A DNA stretch of 64,000 nt from Salegentibacter holothuriorum (GCF_900168045.1 NZ_FUYY01000002.1:558001-622000), one strand, 5' to 3'. Numbered from the stretch's first letter, positions 1 through 9,644 are shown. A program made the numbers and translations. The notes: generated by a model not told the origin, from the letters alone.

Positions 1-1228
1 ATTCAACATAACGCAGTACATCTGTATCCCAAACGGCGGTATTTCCTGAGGTTTGGTAAGCTACGTGTACATCATGTCCCTGGTCTACAAGCCTAATAAA
101 AGTTCCACCCATAGAAATAACATCATCATCAGGATGCGGGGAGAAAATTAGCGCACGTTTCTTTTCAGGGCTTTTACGCTCTGGGCGCTGAGAATCGTCG
201 GCATTTGGTTTACCACCAGGCCATCCGGTTATACTATGCTGTAACTGGTTAAAAACATCTATATTAATTTGGTAAGCAGGGCCTTGCTCGGTAGCAAGTT
301 GTGCCATTCCATTGTTATTATAGTCTTCATCAGTAAGTTTTAGAATAGGTTTTTCTACTTCGGAAGAAAGCCAAATTACTGCTTTTTTAACAAGGGTTTT
401 ATCCCAGGTGCAGTCTTTTACCAACCATGGTGTATCAAACCTGGTTAATTCTGAAGCTGCGTCTTTATCTAAGATAAACTCAACATTATCTGAAAGTTGA
501 AGATAAGTTGCCGGCACATTACCAGAAATTTCACCTTCTACAGCCTTTTTAATAATTGGAGCTTTTTTCTTGCTCCAGGCCATTAAAATGATTTCGCGAG
601 CTTTAAAAATGGTACCAATTCCCATGGTTATTGCCTTGGTAGGTACATTTTCCTTACCTCCAAAATCACGGGATGCATCACGGCGGGTTAAATCGTCTAA
701 AGTAACCAAACGTGTACCGGAGTTAGGTGCAGATCCAGGTTCATTAAAACCAATGTGTCCTGTTCTACCAATTCCCAATAATTGTAGGTCCAATCCACCG
801 ACAGATCCAATTTTTTCCTCGTAAGCAAGGCAATAATCAGTAATTTCGTCTTTGTTAAGTGTTCCATCAGGAATATGGATATTTTCTCTTTTTATATCTA
901 TATGATTAAAAAGGTTTTCATCCATAAATTTAACGTAGCTCTGCTTGGCATCTGGAAGCATTGGGTAATACTCATCCAGGTTAAAAGTGATCACGTTTTT
1001 AAAACTTAAGCCTTCTTCTTTATGCAGTCTAATTAGTTCTCCATAAACTTCAATCGGTGTTGCTCCGGTTGCAAGGCCCAAAACGGCATTTTCATTGTTA
1101 TCCTGCTTGCGCCGAATTAGATCGGCAATTCGTTTAGCTACCTTTTTGGTGGCAATATGTTCATCTTCATAAACTTTTACCGGTAGTTTCTCAAAGCGTG
1201 TTTCTTCTAAAAGATTTAATCTTGCCAT
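1..1228 (-). CDS. nagB: Glucosamine-6-phosphate deaminase fused to PIG-L/LmbE domain (C-terminus cut by window)
   Basis: Converts glucosamine-6-phosphate to fructose-6-phosphate and ammonia in the cytoplasm, the last dedicated step of amino-sugar catabolism. About 409 codons are visible from an ATG at 1226-1228; the stop lies outside the window. The NagB part shows GLATGATP, FNLDEYYP and LGIGRTGHIGFNEPGS, the substrate and active-site loops of the family. After about residue 380 comes SPHPDDDVISMGG, the metal-binding signature of PIG-L/LmbE de-N-acetylases, so this is the long Bacteroidota two-domain form and not plain NagB (about 260 aa). It lies 28 bp downstream of the ROK regulator on the same strand, so the two probably form one operon. 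The job of the second domain is unproven; deacetylation of GlcNAc-6-P or a related sugar is a guess. Confidence 0.88.
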   Translation of the reverse strand, partial: MARLNLLEETRFEKLPVKVYEDEHIATKKVAKRIADLIRRKQDNNENAVLGLATGATPIEVYGELIRLHKEEGLSFKNVITFNLDEYYPMLPDAKQSYVKFMDENLFNHIDIKRENIHIPDGTLNKDEITDYCLAYEEKIGSVGGLDLQLLGIGRTGHIGFNEPGSAPNSGTRLVTLDDLTRRDASRDFGGKENVPTKAITMGIGTIFKAREIILMAWSKKKAPIIKKAVEGEISGNVPATYLQLSDNVEFILDKDAASELTRFDTPWLVKDCTWDKTLVKKAVIWLSSEVEKPILKLTDEDYNNNGMAQLATEQGPAYQINIDVFNQLQHSITGWPGGKPNADDSQRPERKSPEKKRALIFSPHPDDDVISMGGTFIRLVDQGHDVHVAYQTSGNTAVWDTDVLRYVE

Positions 1229-1256
1229 AATTTTAGCTGATTATTGAATTTATTAT

Positions 1257-2543
1257 TTAGCTGATATGCGATTTTACCAGGCTAACCTGGTCTTTAAAAA
1301 TATTTTCCATTACTGCTATGGTGCCGCCGTATAAACTTGAATGTGATCCAAGTGTAGAAAGCTCTATCCTGGTACGTTCCTTAAGCTGCATCATGCAATA
1401 GGTATTCATAGATTGTTGAATTGGTGTAGTAATAAATTTTTCTGCTTCCGCAATTTTCCCTTCCAAAATCACCAATTCGGGGTTAAATATTTGAATTAGA
1501 ATTGCAATTCCCTTTCCTAGTTTAATTCCTATCTCAGATAAAACTTTGATTGCGAATTGATCTCCTTTATTTGCTGCATCTATAATGGTTTCTGGTTCCA
1601 GTTTTTCTAATTCTTCTTTTGTAAGATTGTTTAAAACCGAAGTTTGCCCGGCTTTTAAGCCTTCTTTTGTTTTTCTAACCAATGCAAGGCCAGAAGCTTC
1701 TGTTTCTAAGCAACCACGTTTCCCGCAGTGACATAACAATCCATCTTCTGTCATTGGAATATGGCCAAATTCACCGGCAAAACCAGATTCTCCAGAGTGC
1801 ATTCTTCCGCCCATAATAATTCCCAGGCCAATACCCCAATCCATAGAAATTACAAGAACGTTGTTTTTGTTTTTAGCACTACCAAAGCGAAATTCGGCTA
1901 GACAAGCACTCTTGGCATCATTTAAAATGGCCACCGGTTTTTTAAATTTTTTCTCAAACTTTAATTTAAGTGACTCTGGCTCCTGTTCGCTTAAATAATA
2001 GGTGAAGTTTTTACCGGCATCGGCAGAAACCAATCCAGGCATACTTATACCTACGCCCATAATTTGGTCTTGCTTTATTTTAGCTTCTTTAAGCAGCTCC
2101 TGGCTCCACTCATATAAAAGATCTACAATATTGGATTCTGAAGAAATTTCTGTAGGCCATGATTTTTCTTCAATAATTGTATGGTTATTATCAATTATAG
2201 CTATTTTTATCCTAAAGCGCTCTATGTGAATGCTTACTACAAAAAATGAGTTTTCAACAAGACCATAAAGATCTGGTTTTCTACCACCCTCAGATTTTCC
2301 ACGTCCTTTTTTTGTCACTATTCCTTCTTCAATAAGTTGATTTAAAAGAGACATTGAAGTGGGTAAGCTTACATTAAAACGTTGACAAACTTCTGCGTTT
2401 GAAGTCTCCCCATTTAAGAAGAGATGTTTAATGATCTTTAATTTTTGAAGAAATTTTTTCCGCTCTACATTATTGATTTTAGAGAGGTTTTTTTCGTCTA
2501 TAAAAAAGTGATGTAGATCTGTTGGCATAGTTTGAGTTATCAT
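1257..2543 (-). CDS. ROK-family transcriptional regulator (NagC-like)
   Basis: A 428-residue repressor-type ROK protein. An N-terminal winged helix-turn-helix at about residues 35-75 is followed by a sugar-kinase-like ROK domain. The ROK zinc motif is intact as CHCGKRGCLE at 271-280, with the upstream GEFGHI histidine at 261. The kinase phosphate loop (DxGxT) is not preserved: the matching segment near residue 105 reads SIHIERFRIK. This argues for a sensor and not a sugar kinase. It heads a probable operon with the nagB fusion and is divergent from the acetyltransferase/GH3 pair across a 216-bp AT-rich gap, where its operator would be expected. The likely effector is GlcNAc, GlcNAc-6-P or GlcN-6-P, inferred from neighbours and the NagC family. 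Confidence 0.88.
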   Translation of the reverse strand: MITQTMPTDLHHFFIDEKNLSKINNVERKKFLQKLKIIKHLFLNGETSNAEVCQRFNVSLPTSMSLLNQLIEEGIVTKKGRGKSEGGRKPDLYGLVENSFFVVSIHIERFRIKIAIIDNNHTIIEEKSWPTEISSESNIVDLLYEWSQELLKEAKIKQDQIMGVGISMPGLVSADAGKNFTYYLSEQEPESLKLKFEKKFKKPVAILNDAKSACLAEFRFGSAKNKNNVLVISMDWGIGLGIIMGGRMHSGESGFAGEFGHIPMTEDGLLCHCGKRGCLETEASGLALVRKTKEGLKAGQTSVLNNLTKEELEKLEPETIIDAANKGDQFAIKVLSEIGIKLGKGIAILIQIFNPELVILEGKIAEAEKFITTPIQQSMNTYCMMQLKERTRIELSTLGSHSSLYGGTIAVMENIFKDQVSLVKSHIS

Positions 2544-2759
2544 AATTTAAAATAAAAGCATTAAAAATTTAAATCTAAGCTTTTAAAAAATGAAATTATT
2601 CTGGATTTAAAAGTAGATAAAAAAATTATTTTTAGAAATACTTTTTCTATTTTTTTATAAAAGATTGACTATTTAATCAAAATTTATATTTTTATATATT
2701 AAGTTTAATGTACAATTTTTAAATCTATTTTCCTATAATTAGAATTATTCTAAGTAAGA

Positions 2760-3917
2760 ATGACTGAAACAAACAAATTATTTAAGGAATCAACAACTGT
2801 GAAAAGCCAGCGATATCTTGCGTTAGATGTGTTGCGCGGACTTACCGTAGCATTAATGATATTGGTGAATACACCTGGCAGTTGGTCGCATATCTATGCA
2901 CCATTTAAGCATGCTCCCTGGGATGGCTTTACCCCAACAGACTGGGTTTTTCCTTCTTTTTTATTTGTAATTGGTAACGCAATGAGTTTTAGTTTGCGCA
3001 AATACGAAAGTATTTCTGAGGCTGTTTTTTTAAAGAAAGTATTTAAGCGTTCCGCGCTTATTTTTCTTATTGGCCTTTTCTTAAATGCATTTCCCTTTGT
3101 TTTTAGGCAGGAAGGAGAACTACTTTTTAAGAATTTAGCTAATATTCGAATTATGGGTGTTTTACAACGTATTGCCCTATGCTATTTTTTCGCGTCGCTT
3201 ATTCTTCATTATTTAAAGTTGAAAAAATCTATACTCTTCGGAAGTTTTATATTGTTTGCTTATTGGGCAGTTATGTGGTTTTTTGGTGACCAACCCAATC
3301 CGCTTTCATTAGAACATAATGCTGCACTAAAGTTAGATCAACTAATATTTAACGATGCAAATCTTTATAAAGGTTATGGGTTGCCGTTTGATCCCGAGGG
3401 CTTATTAAGTACACTTCCTGCAATTGTAAATGTACTTGCAGGTTATGTGGCAGGCGTATTTATACAAAAATCTGGGAATAATATTTCTACGATAATTAGG
3501 CTTAGTGTTTATGGCTTCGTAATCCTGGTGTTGGCACAAATTTGGGATATTTGGTTCCCAATTAATAAACCTATTTGGAGTAGTTCCTATGTATTATACA
3601 GTACAGGTTGGACGCTTTTAGTTCTATCAGCATTAATTTTGATTATTGAAATCTTCGGTTATAAAAAATGGACCGTGTTTTTTGAAGCTTTTGGGAAAAA
3701 TCCTTTGTTTGTTTTTGTGATGTCTGGCCTGGTAGTTATGCTTTTAAATATTATTTATGTTAACGGCCAGTCTTTAAAACCCTTGCTTTACGAAAACTTA
3801 TATCTTAGCTGGCTAAACAATTATAACGCCTCACTGCTATTTGCCATTTCTTATATGTTGCTAATGTGGTTGCTAGGTTACTGGTTACATAAAAAACGTA
3901 TCTATATTAAAGTATAA
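2760..3917 (+). CDS. HGSNAT-like membrane acetyltransferase (DUF5009/DUF1624 type)
   Basis: A 385-residue inner-membrane protein with about ten hydrophobic segments. It begins with the family signature YLALDVLRGLTVALMILVN, followed by FTPTDWVFPSFLFVIGNA. These match bacterial relatives of heparan-alpha-glucosaminide N-acetyltransferase (NagX-like), which pass an acetyl group from cytoplasmic acetyl-CoA to glucosamine across a membrane. It is divergent from the ROK regulator and 16 bp upstream of the GH3/beta-lactamase gene, so it sits in an amino-sugar operon. Acetylating (or handling) a periplasmic glucosamine sugar is consistent with this, but the substrate is inferred from context only. 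Confidence 0.8.
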   Translation: MTETNKLFKESTTVKSQRYLALDVLRGLTVALMILVNTPGSWSHIYAPFKHAPWDGFTPTDWVFPSFLFVIGNAMSFSLRKYESISEAVFLKKVFKRSALIFLIGLFLNAFPFVFRQEGELLFKNLANIRIMGVLQRIALCYFFASLILHYLKLKKSILFGSFILFAYWAVMWFFGDQPNPLSLEHNAALKLDQLIFNDANLYKGYGLPFDPEGLLSTLPAIVNVLAGYVAGVFIQKSGNNISTIIRLSVYGFVILVLAQIWDIWFPINKPIWSSSYVLYSTGWTLLVLSALILIIEIFGYKKWTVFFEAFGKNPLFVFVMSGLVVMLLNIIYVNGQSLKPLLYENLYLSWLNNYNASLLFAISYMLLMWLLGYWLHKKRIYIKV

Positions 3918-3933
3918 AATCAATTTCTGAATA

Positions 3934-6885
3934 ATGAGAAATAAAATATCGCGCTTATTCATCTTTGCAATGGCCTTTTTAGGCTTAACACTTCAGGCGC
4001 AGGAAAGCGCTAAAAAATCGCCTGAATTTCTTCAATATACCAATAGTAAATGGGTAGATTCTATAATGCAAGAGCTTACGCCAAAAGAGCGTATTGCCCA
4101 GCTTATTATGGTTGCTGCTTATTCTAACAGGGGGAATGCGCATAAAGAAGAAATTTTAAAACAGGTTAACGAACAAAAAGTTGGCGGATTAATATTTTTC
4201 CAGGGAGATCCTGAAACGCAGTTGAAATTAATGAACGATTATCAGCTGGCTTCAGAAGTTCCTTTATTGGGTGCTATAGATGCTGAATGGGGCTTGGGAA
4301 TGCGCCTGGACAATACTATAAGTTATCCCTACCAAATGGCCCTGGGAGCTATCCAGGACGTCAGTCTAATTTATGACCTGGGATGCGAAGTTGCGCGCCA
4401 AATAAAGCGTACGGGACTTCATCTTAATTTTGCGCCGGTAGTAGATGTAAATAATAACCCGAACAACCCGGTAATTAATTACCGCTCTTTTGGAGAAGAT
4501 AAAGAAAACGTTTCCCGAAAAGGAATTGCTTATATGCGCGGAATGCAGGATGCTAATTTATTAACATCGGCTAAGCATTTTCCGGGTCACGGAGATACCG
4601 ATACCGATTCCCATTATGCACTTCCACAAATAAACCATCCTTTTGAAAGGTTGGACTCCTTAGAAATGTATCCTTTTAAAGAATTGATAGATGCTGGAAT
4701 TGGCGGCGTTATGGTAGCGCATTTAAATATTCCCTCGCTAGATTCTACCGGAGTGCCTTCTACATTATCAAAATCTATTATTACCGGTATTCTAAAAGAT
4801 AGTTTAGGTTTTGAAGGCTTAATCGTGACCGATGCCATGAATATGAAAGGGGTAACTGCCGGAAACGAACCCGGTATTGTAGATAAAGATGCCATTTTAG
4901 CGGGTAACGATCTTTTGGAGTTTACTGAAGATGTTCCAAAAGCCATAGATGAAGTTAGTAAAGCAGTTAAACAAGGTTTAATTTCTCAAAAGCAGTTAGA
5001 CGAACGGGTAAGAAAAATTCTGGCGGTAAAACAATGGGTTGGTTTAAATAAATTTAAAGCACAAAGCCCTAAAAATATCCTGAAAGAAATCAATACGGCT
5101 GAAGCAAAGTTTTTGAAAAGAAAACTGGTAGAAGCTTCGCTTACTGTATTAAAGAATAAAAACAGCATTTTACCTTTAAGAAAGCTGGATACTTTAAAAA
5201 TAGCTTCAGTTTCTTTTGGAGCTTCCAGACAAACAGAATTTCAAAAAACGCTTAATCTTTATACCGAAGTAAAAAACTTTCAGTTAAAGACTGGTGCAAG
5301 TGCTTCGGAAATAGCGCAAATCAAAGAAAAACTTTCAGCATATAACCTGATAATTGGAGGAGTTCATGACGATAGCCGTTTTCCGCGGAATACGATGAAA
5401 TTCTCTAAACCTGTAAAAGATTTTATCGCAGAACTAGCCGAAAATGAACATACCATTTTCAGTTATTTTAAAAACCCATATTCTATAAATAAACTGGATA
5501 AGATTGAAAACGCTGCCGGTTTGATCTTAACTTACCAGGATAGTAAAACTACGCAGGACCTCGCTGCGCAGCTTATTTTTGGTGGGGTAGGAGCAAATGG
5601 AAGACTTCCTGTGAGTGTTGGAGAAAAATTCAAGTCAGGAGACGGGATGGACGTTAAGGGAAAAATTAGATTTAAATATACCCTTCCGGAAGATGCCGGC
5701 ATGAACTCAGAAAAACTTTTTGGTGGTGTAGATTCCTTAATGCAGGAAGCTATTAAAAAAAAAGCGACGCCGGGAGGGCAAATTTTAGTCGCTAAAGATG
5801 GGAAAATCGTCTTGCATAAAGCTTACGGTTTCCACGAATACAGCGATACAGTAAAGGTGAAAAAAACCGATTTGTATGATCTGGCTTCGGTAACAAAGAT
5901 ATCTTCGGCTTTGCCCGCTTTAATGAAATTGCAGGATGAAGGAAGTTTTGATCTAGAGGTGGGGATAGATGAATATTTGCCTTACTTTAAAAACTCTAAC
6001 AAAGCGGGCGTTCCTTTTCGTCAAATTCTTACGCACCAGGCCAGATTTAAACCCTGGATAGCCTATTGGAAAAACACACAACGAAATAACGGCAGTTATA
6101 AATGGTTTACGTTTAAAGAAGATTCTTCAAGTAGATTTCCTATTAAAGTAAGTGAAGATTTATGGCTACATCGCAACTACCAAAAGAAAATGTTTAAGGC
6201 CATCAAGAAATCTGAGTTAGAAGAGGAGGCGAAATACAAATACTCGGGCCTGGCTTTTTATTTGTTACCTGATATAGTTGAAGAAATTTCCGGGACAGAT
6301 TTTAGGGAATATATTAACGAAAATTTTTACGATAAACTTGGCACCACAACTTTAGGTTATAATCCTATGGAGCGTTTCGATAAAAGTAGCATTGTACCTA
6401 CAGAACACGATTATTTATTTCGCCGTAAAGCTATTCATGGAATGGTACACGACGAAGGGGCGATTATGATGGGTGGTGTTTCGGCCAATGCCGGTCTTTT
6501 TTCAAATGCCAACGATCTTGCAAAATTAATGCAAATGTACCTGAATATGGGAGAATATGCAGGAGAGCGTTATATAAAAGAAGAAACTTTAAAAGAATGG
6601 AGTGCAGCACAATTCCCCGAAAATAACAACCATCGCGGAATAGGTTTTGATAAACCTTATTTAGAATATAAGGGTGAAAGCAGCAACACGGCAAAAGATA
6701 CAAGCAAAGCCAGTTTTGGACATACGGGTTTTACAGGAATTTACGCCTGGGTAGATCCAGAAGTAGATTTACTTTACCTGTTTCTGTCTAACCGGGTTTT
6801 GCCTTCAAGAGAAAATAAAAGGCTCTATCAACTAAATACCAGGACTAATATTCAGCAGGTCTTGTATGACGCTATAGAAGAGTAA
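3934..6885 (+). CDS. GH3 beta-N-acetylglucosaminidase fused to serine beta-lactamase-like domain
   Basis: A 983-residue secreted fusion with a signal peptide (hydrophobic core near residues 8-20, cleavage after LQAQ). The N-terminal GH3 domain has the NagZ-type catalytic His loop KHFPGHGDTDTDSH (214-227) and the nucleophile Asp300 in VTDAMNM, which point to beta-N-acetylglucosaminidase and not beta-glucosidase. From about residue 590 a class C beta-lactamase/DD-peptidase-like domain carries SVTK (Ser652, Lys655), YSG (770-772) and HTG (930-932), so all three active-site elements are present. This GH3-beta-lactamase architecture is known in Bacteroidota. A joint action on peptidoglycan or chitin fragments is plausible. 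It follows the acetyltransferase gene closely, probably in one operon. Confidence 0.9.
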   Translation: MRNKISRLFIFAMAFLGLTLQAQESAKKSPEFLQYTNSKWVDSIMQELTPKERIAQLIMVAAYSNRGNAHKEEILKQVNEQKVGGLIFFQGDPETQLKLMNDYQLASEVPLLGAIDAEWGLGMRLDNTISYPYQMALGAIQDVSLIYDLGCEVARQIKRTGLHLNFAPVVDVNNNPNNPVINYRSFGEDKENVSRKGIAYMRGMQDANLLTSAKHFPGHGDTDTDSHYALPQINHPFERLDSLEMYPFKELIDAGIGGVMVAHLNIPSLDSTGVPSTLSKSIITGILKDSLGFEGLIVTDAMNMKGVTAGNEPGIVDKDAILAGNDLLEFTEDVPKAIDEVSKAVKQGLISQKQLDERVRKILAVKQWVGLNKFKAQSPKNILKEINTAEAKFLKRKLVEASLTVLKNKNSILPLRKLDTLKIASVSFGASRQTEFQKTLNLYTEVKNFQLKTGASASEIAQIKEKLSAYNLIIGGVHDDSRFPRNTMKFSKPVKDFIAELAENEHTIFSYFKNPYSINKLDKIENAAGLILTYQDSKTTQDLAAQLIFGGVGANGRLPVSVGEKFKSGDGMDVKGKIRFKYTLPEDAGMNSEKLFGGVDSLMQEAIKKKATPGGQILVAKDGKIVLHKAYGFHEYSDTVKVKKTDLYDLASVTKISSALPALMKLQDEGSFDLEVGIDEYLPYFKNSNKAGVPFRQILTHQARFKPWIAYWKNTQRNNGSYKWFTFKEDSSSRFPIKVSEDLWLHRNYQKKMFKAIKKSELEEEAKYKYSGLAFYLLPDIVEEISGTDFREYINENFYDKLGTTTLGYNPMERFDKSSIVPTEHDYLFRRKAIHGMVHDEGAIMMGGVSANAGLFSNANDLAKLMQMYLNMGEYAGERYIKEETLKEWSAAQFPENNNHRGIGFDKPYLEYKGESSNTAKDTSKASFGHTGFTGIYAWVDPEVDLLYLFLSNRVLPSRENKRLYQLNTRTNIQQVLYDAIEE

Positions 6886-7010
6886 AAGATTGAGTTTGAT
6901 TATTTTTGTTAAGAAATATTCTGAATTACAGAATAGATTCCTTAAACATTTTACATATTATTTATTAAAGCATATATTTGTTTGAGTTTTTCGTAAACCA
7001 TTCGAAATAT

Positions 7011-9416
7011 ATGATCAGAATTTACCCCCCTCTACTAATTACCCTACTATTCCTATCTACTAATTCTTTATTTGCACAGTATAGTTTAAAAGGAAAATTG
7101 GTAACCGAAGCCAATAATCCAGTGGCATTTGCCAATGTTATTTTATTAGATTCGCAGGATTCTACTACAGTTTATAAAGGTGTAATTTCAGAAGATAATG
7201 GAGAGTTTTCTTTTGAGGAGGTTGCTTCTAATGAGTATCTCTTAAAAGTGAGTTTTGTTGGTTATGAGGAATATCTTCAGGAAATTTCATTGAATTCAGA
7301 TAAAAAAATAAAAAGAATTACTTTAAAAGAGGTTGCTTCAAATTTAGATGAAGTAACTATTAAAACCCGTAAGCCAAAAATTACAAGAAGCATAGATCGC
7401 ATTACTTTTGATGTGGAAAACTCTACGCTTTCCAGCGGAAGCAGCTGGGATATTTTGCGCCAAACCCCCGGCGTTATTATGAGCCAGGATCAATTGCAAG
7501 TGCGAAATTCTAATGTAACAGTTTACATTAACGATCGTAAAGTGCAGCTTACCGCAGATGAGTTACAAACCCTTTTACAAAGTTATTCCGCAGAAAATAT
7601 TAAATCGGTTGAGGTAATTATCAATCCGCCGGCACGCTATGATGCCGAGGGTGGAGCTATTTTAAATATCAATACCACTTCGGCCATTTCTCCCGGTTAT
7701 AAAGGTAGTATAGAAGGAGCTTACACACAGGGTATTGTTCCAAAGTACCAAATGGGAACCAGTCATTACTGGAAAGGAGATAAATTAAATGTATTTGCAA
7801 ATTACACTTACAGCCCCCGAAAAGAAATAAAACGGGACAATAGCTACATTAATTTCCCTTCTGATTTTGAAGCTGACCAAAGATGGCAAACCGATTTTGA
7901 GCGTGTTACACGCTCCCAGGCGCATAATGCCAATATTATTTTGGACTATGATTTTGATGAAAAAAATAAGCTTAGCTTTTCTTCCAATCTCCTGTTTTCT
8001 CCCGATAAAACCTTTAATAATTCAGTAAGGACTGATATTGCAACACAGGCAAATACGTCTTTTTCTAATTTTTTAACCGATAGTGATGTCACTACCGATG
8101 ATAGCAATATTGCATTAGACCTAAGTTATACCCATAGTTTTGAAAACGGAGGAACTATTTCTGCCGGGGCGCATTTTACCAAATTTGACCAGGAACGAGA
8201 TCAAATGGTTGAAACCAATTATTTTTCCGGAAATGGCGAAATGGTAAATAGTATTGCTTTTAATACCGAAGCAATTCAGGATATCAACATTTTTACAGCC
8301 CAAATAGATTTAAGCACAAGTCTTGGGGAAACAACATTTGAAAGCGGACTTAAATTATCCAGCATAGATTCAGAAAGTGGGATCGATTTCTTTGATGCAG
8401 AGAGTTTGGAAAATTTGTATGATAATCTTTCAGATGAATTTCATTATGATGAAAAGGTTTATGCTGCTTATGCCAGCGCTTCCAGAGAATGGGAAAAGTG
8501 GAGCGCAAAGCTGGGTTTAAGAGGAGAATATACCGATCTTTTGGGAATGTCTTTTTCAACCGATAAATTGAATACTCAGGAATATTTTGAATTATTCCCT
8601 ACTGCTTATTTACAATATCGTGCTTCAGATAATCATAGTTTTACACTGGATTATAGCAGAAGAATTGAGCGTCCACGTTATGAAAGTTTGAATCCATTCA
8701 GGTATTTTCTAAATGAAAACGATTTTAATGCCGGTAACCCTAATCTAAGGGCTGCAATTGGTAATAATTTTAATCTTAATTATTCCCTTATGGGTCGGTA
8801 CTTTTTTGATCTATATTATCGTGATAATGGGAAGTCACCGGCTAGTCTGGCTTTCCAGGACAATCAAAATCTAACCATAAGAAGGATGCAGGCTAATTTA
8901 CTGGAAAGTAAGGGTTATGGATTGGATGTTACACACGGTCGTTCCGTAACCGGTTGGTGGTATACGCAATTGTATGCTTCTCTTTTTCACGAAGAAAATA
9001 CCTTTTTAGCGGTAGAAAGTAATAATGTTGAAGTTACTAATGAAATAGACGCGGTATTTGCGCAATTTTATAATGCCTTCACGCTTTCTCAAGACGGGAC
9101 ATTTTCAGGAAACTTAAGCTTTACCTATGTTTCAGATTTTATTGCCGGATCTTATAATTTTGATCCTTTTTCGACCTTAAGTATCGGGCTCAGGAAAGCA
9201 CTTTGGAACAATCGCGCAGAATTAAGCCTGAATATCAACGATATTTTTAACAATACTAATACCAGGTTAACCTCCCAATATCTCAACCAGGATAATTCCT
9301 TTTTTGCCCGGGAAGAAATGCGTTATGTGCGGGTTGGATTTAAATATAACTTCGGAAACTTTAGACTGGAAGACAATCAACGCAGTATAGACGCCGCTGA
9401 AAGGGATAGGTTGTAA
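7011..9416 (+). CDS. TonB-dependent receptor-like outer-membrane beta-barrel protein
   Basis: An 801-residue outer-membrane protein. The reading frame opens at a TTG at 6978, but I start at the ATG at 7011, which gives a normal signal peptide ending in SLFAQ. A carboxypeptidase-regulatory-like beta-sandwich (about residues 23-110) is followed by a plug-like segment and a long aromatic-rich barrel with the typical RRIERPRYESLNP stretch of the OMP_b-brl_3 family. The C-terminus is not the classic terminal strand: it runs on past KYNFGNF with about 20 charged residues. Substrate unknown; no SusD partner is adjacent. Its stop codon abuts an inverted-repeat element. It may be transcribed alone. 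Confidence 0.85.
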   Translation: MIRIYPPLLITLLFLSTNSLFAQYSLKGKLVTEANNPVAFANVILLDSQDSTTVYKGVISEDNGEFSFEEVASNEYLLKVSFVGYEEYLQEISLNSDKKIKRITLKEVASNLDEVTIKTRKPKITRSIDRITFDVENSTLSSGSSWDILRQTPGVIMSQDQLQVRNSNVTVYINDRKVQLTADELQTLLQSYSAENIKSVEVIINPPARYDAEGGAILNINTTSAISPGYKGSIEGAYTQGIVPKYQMGTSHYWKGDKLNVFANYTYSPRKEIKRDNSYINFPSDFEADQRWQTDFERVTRSQAHNANIILDYDFDEKNKLSFSSNLLFSPDKTFNNSVRTDIATQANTSFSNFLTDSDVTTDDSNIALDLSYTHSFENGGTISAGAHFTKFDQERDQMVETNYFSGNGEMVNSIAFNTEAIQDINIFTAQIDLSTSLGETTFESGLKLSSIDSESGIDFFDAESLENLYDNLSDEFHYDEKVYAAYASASREWEKWSAKLGLRGEYTDLLGMSFSTDKLNTQEYFELFPTAYLQYRASDNHSFTLDYSRRIERPRYESLNPFRYFLNENDFNAGNPNLRAAIGNNFNLNYSLMGRYFFDLYYRDNGKSPASLAFQDNQNLTIRRMQANLLESKGYGLDVTHGRSVTGWWYTQLYASLFHEENTFLAVESNNVEVTNEIDAVFAQFYNAFTLSQDGTFSGNLSFTYVSDFIAGSYNFDPFSTLSIGLRKALWNNRAELSLNINDIFNNTNTRLTSQYLNQDNSFFAREEMRYVRVGFKYNFGNFRLEDNQRSIDAAERDRL

Positions 9417-9606
9417 AGCCCCCTAACCCCCAAAGGGGGAACTCTGCGCACTCCTATAATTTTAATCCCTCCAGAGGGTTTAATTTCCCGGGGCTTGCCT
9501 CGAAATTTCAAAATTTTTTTTTTCAATTCATACCTCGTGGGCTTGCCCCGAGTTTTTTGATTAAAAGCGATTTAACTCTCTCCCTTTGGGAGGGTTGGGG
9601 TGGGCT
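9417..9606. repeat. 190-bp intergenic element with terminal inverted repeats
   Basis: The left end reads AGCCCCCTAACCCCCAAAGG and the right end, read on the other strand, AGCCCACCCCAACCCTCCCA followed by AAGGGAGAG. The two ends are imperfect inverted repeats that also fold into small G/C hairpins. Between them are two related lines containing GGGGCTTGCC and GGGCTTGCCCCG. The left end begins at the base after the upstream stop codon. No coding potential is visible. Elements of this look are common between genes in Flavobacteriaceae; whether it moves, terminates transcription or both is not shown. Confidence 0.65.
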
Positions 9607-9625
9607 GACTTTTTTCGTACTTTTG
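9595..9625 (+). promoter_or_regulatory. Predicted dusB promoter (TTG-N20-TACTTTTG)
   Basis: TTG at 9595-9597, a 20-base spacer and TACTTTTG at 9618-9625 match the Bacteroidota primary-sigma consensus TTG-N17-23-TAnnTTTG. The transcript would start near 9632, just before the GTG start of dusB. The -33 element lies inside the right end of the 190-bp repeat element. Confidence 0.55.
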
Positions 9626-9644
9626 CACTCCAAAATAGACTGAA

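Noticed and set aside
2665-2680. TTGACTATTTAATCAA as the ROK operator
   Set aside because: Only four-base arms in a very AT-rich gap; too weak to call an operator without comparison.
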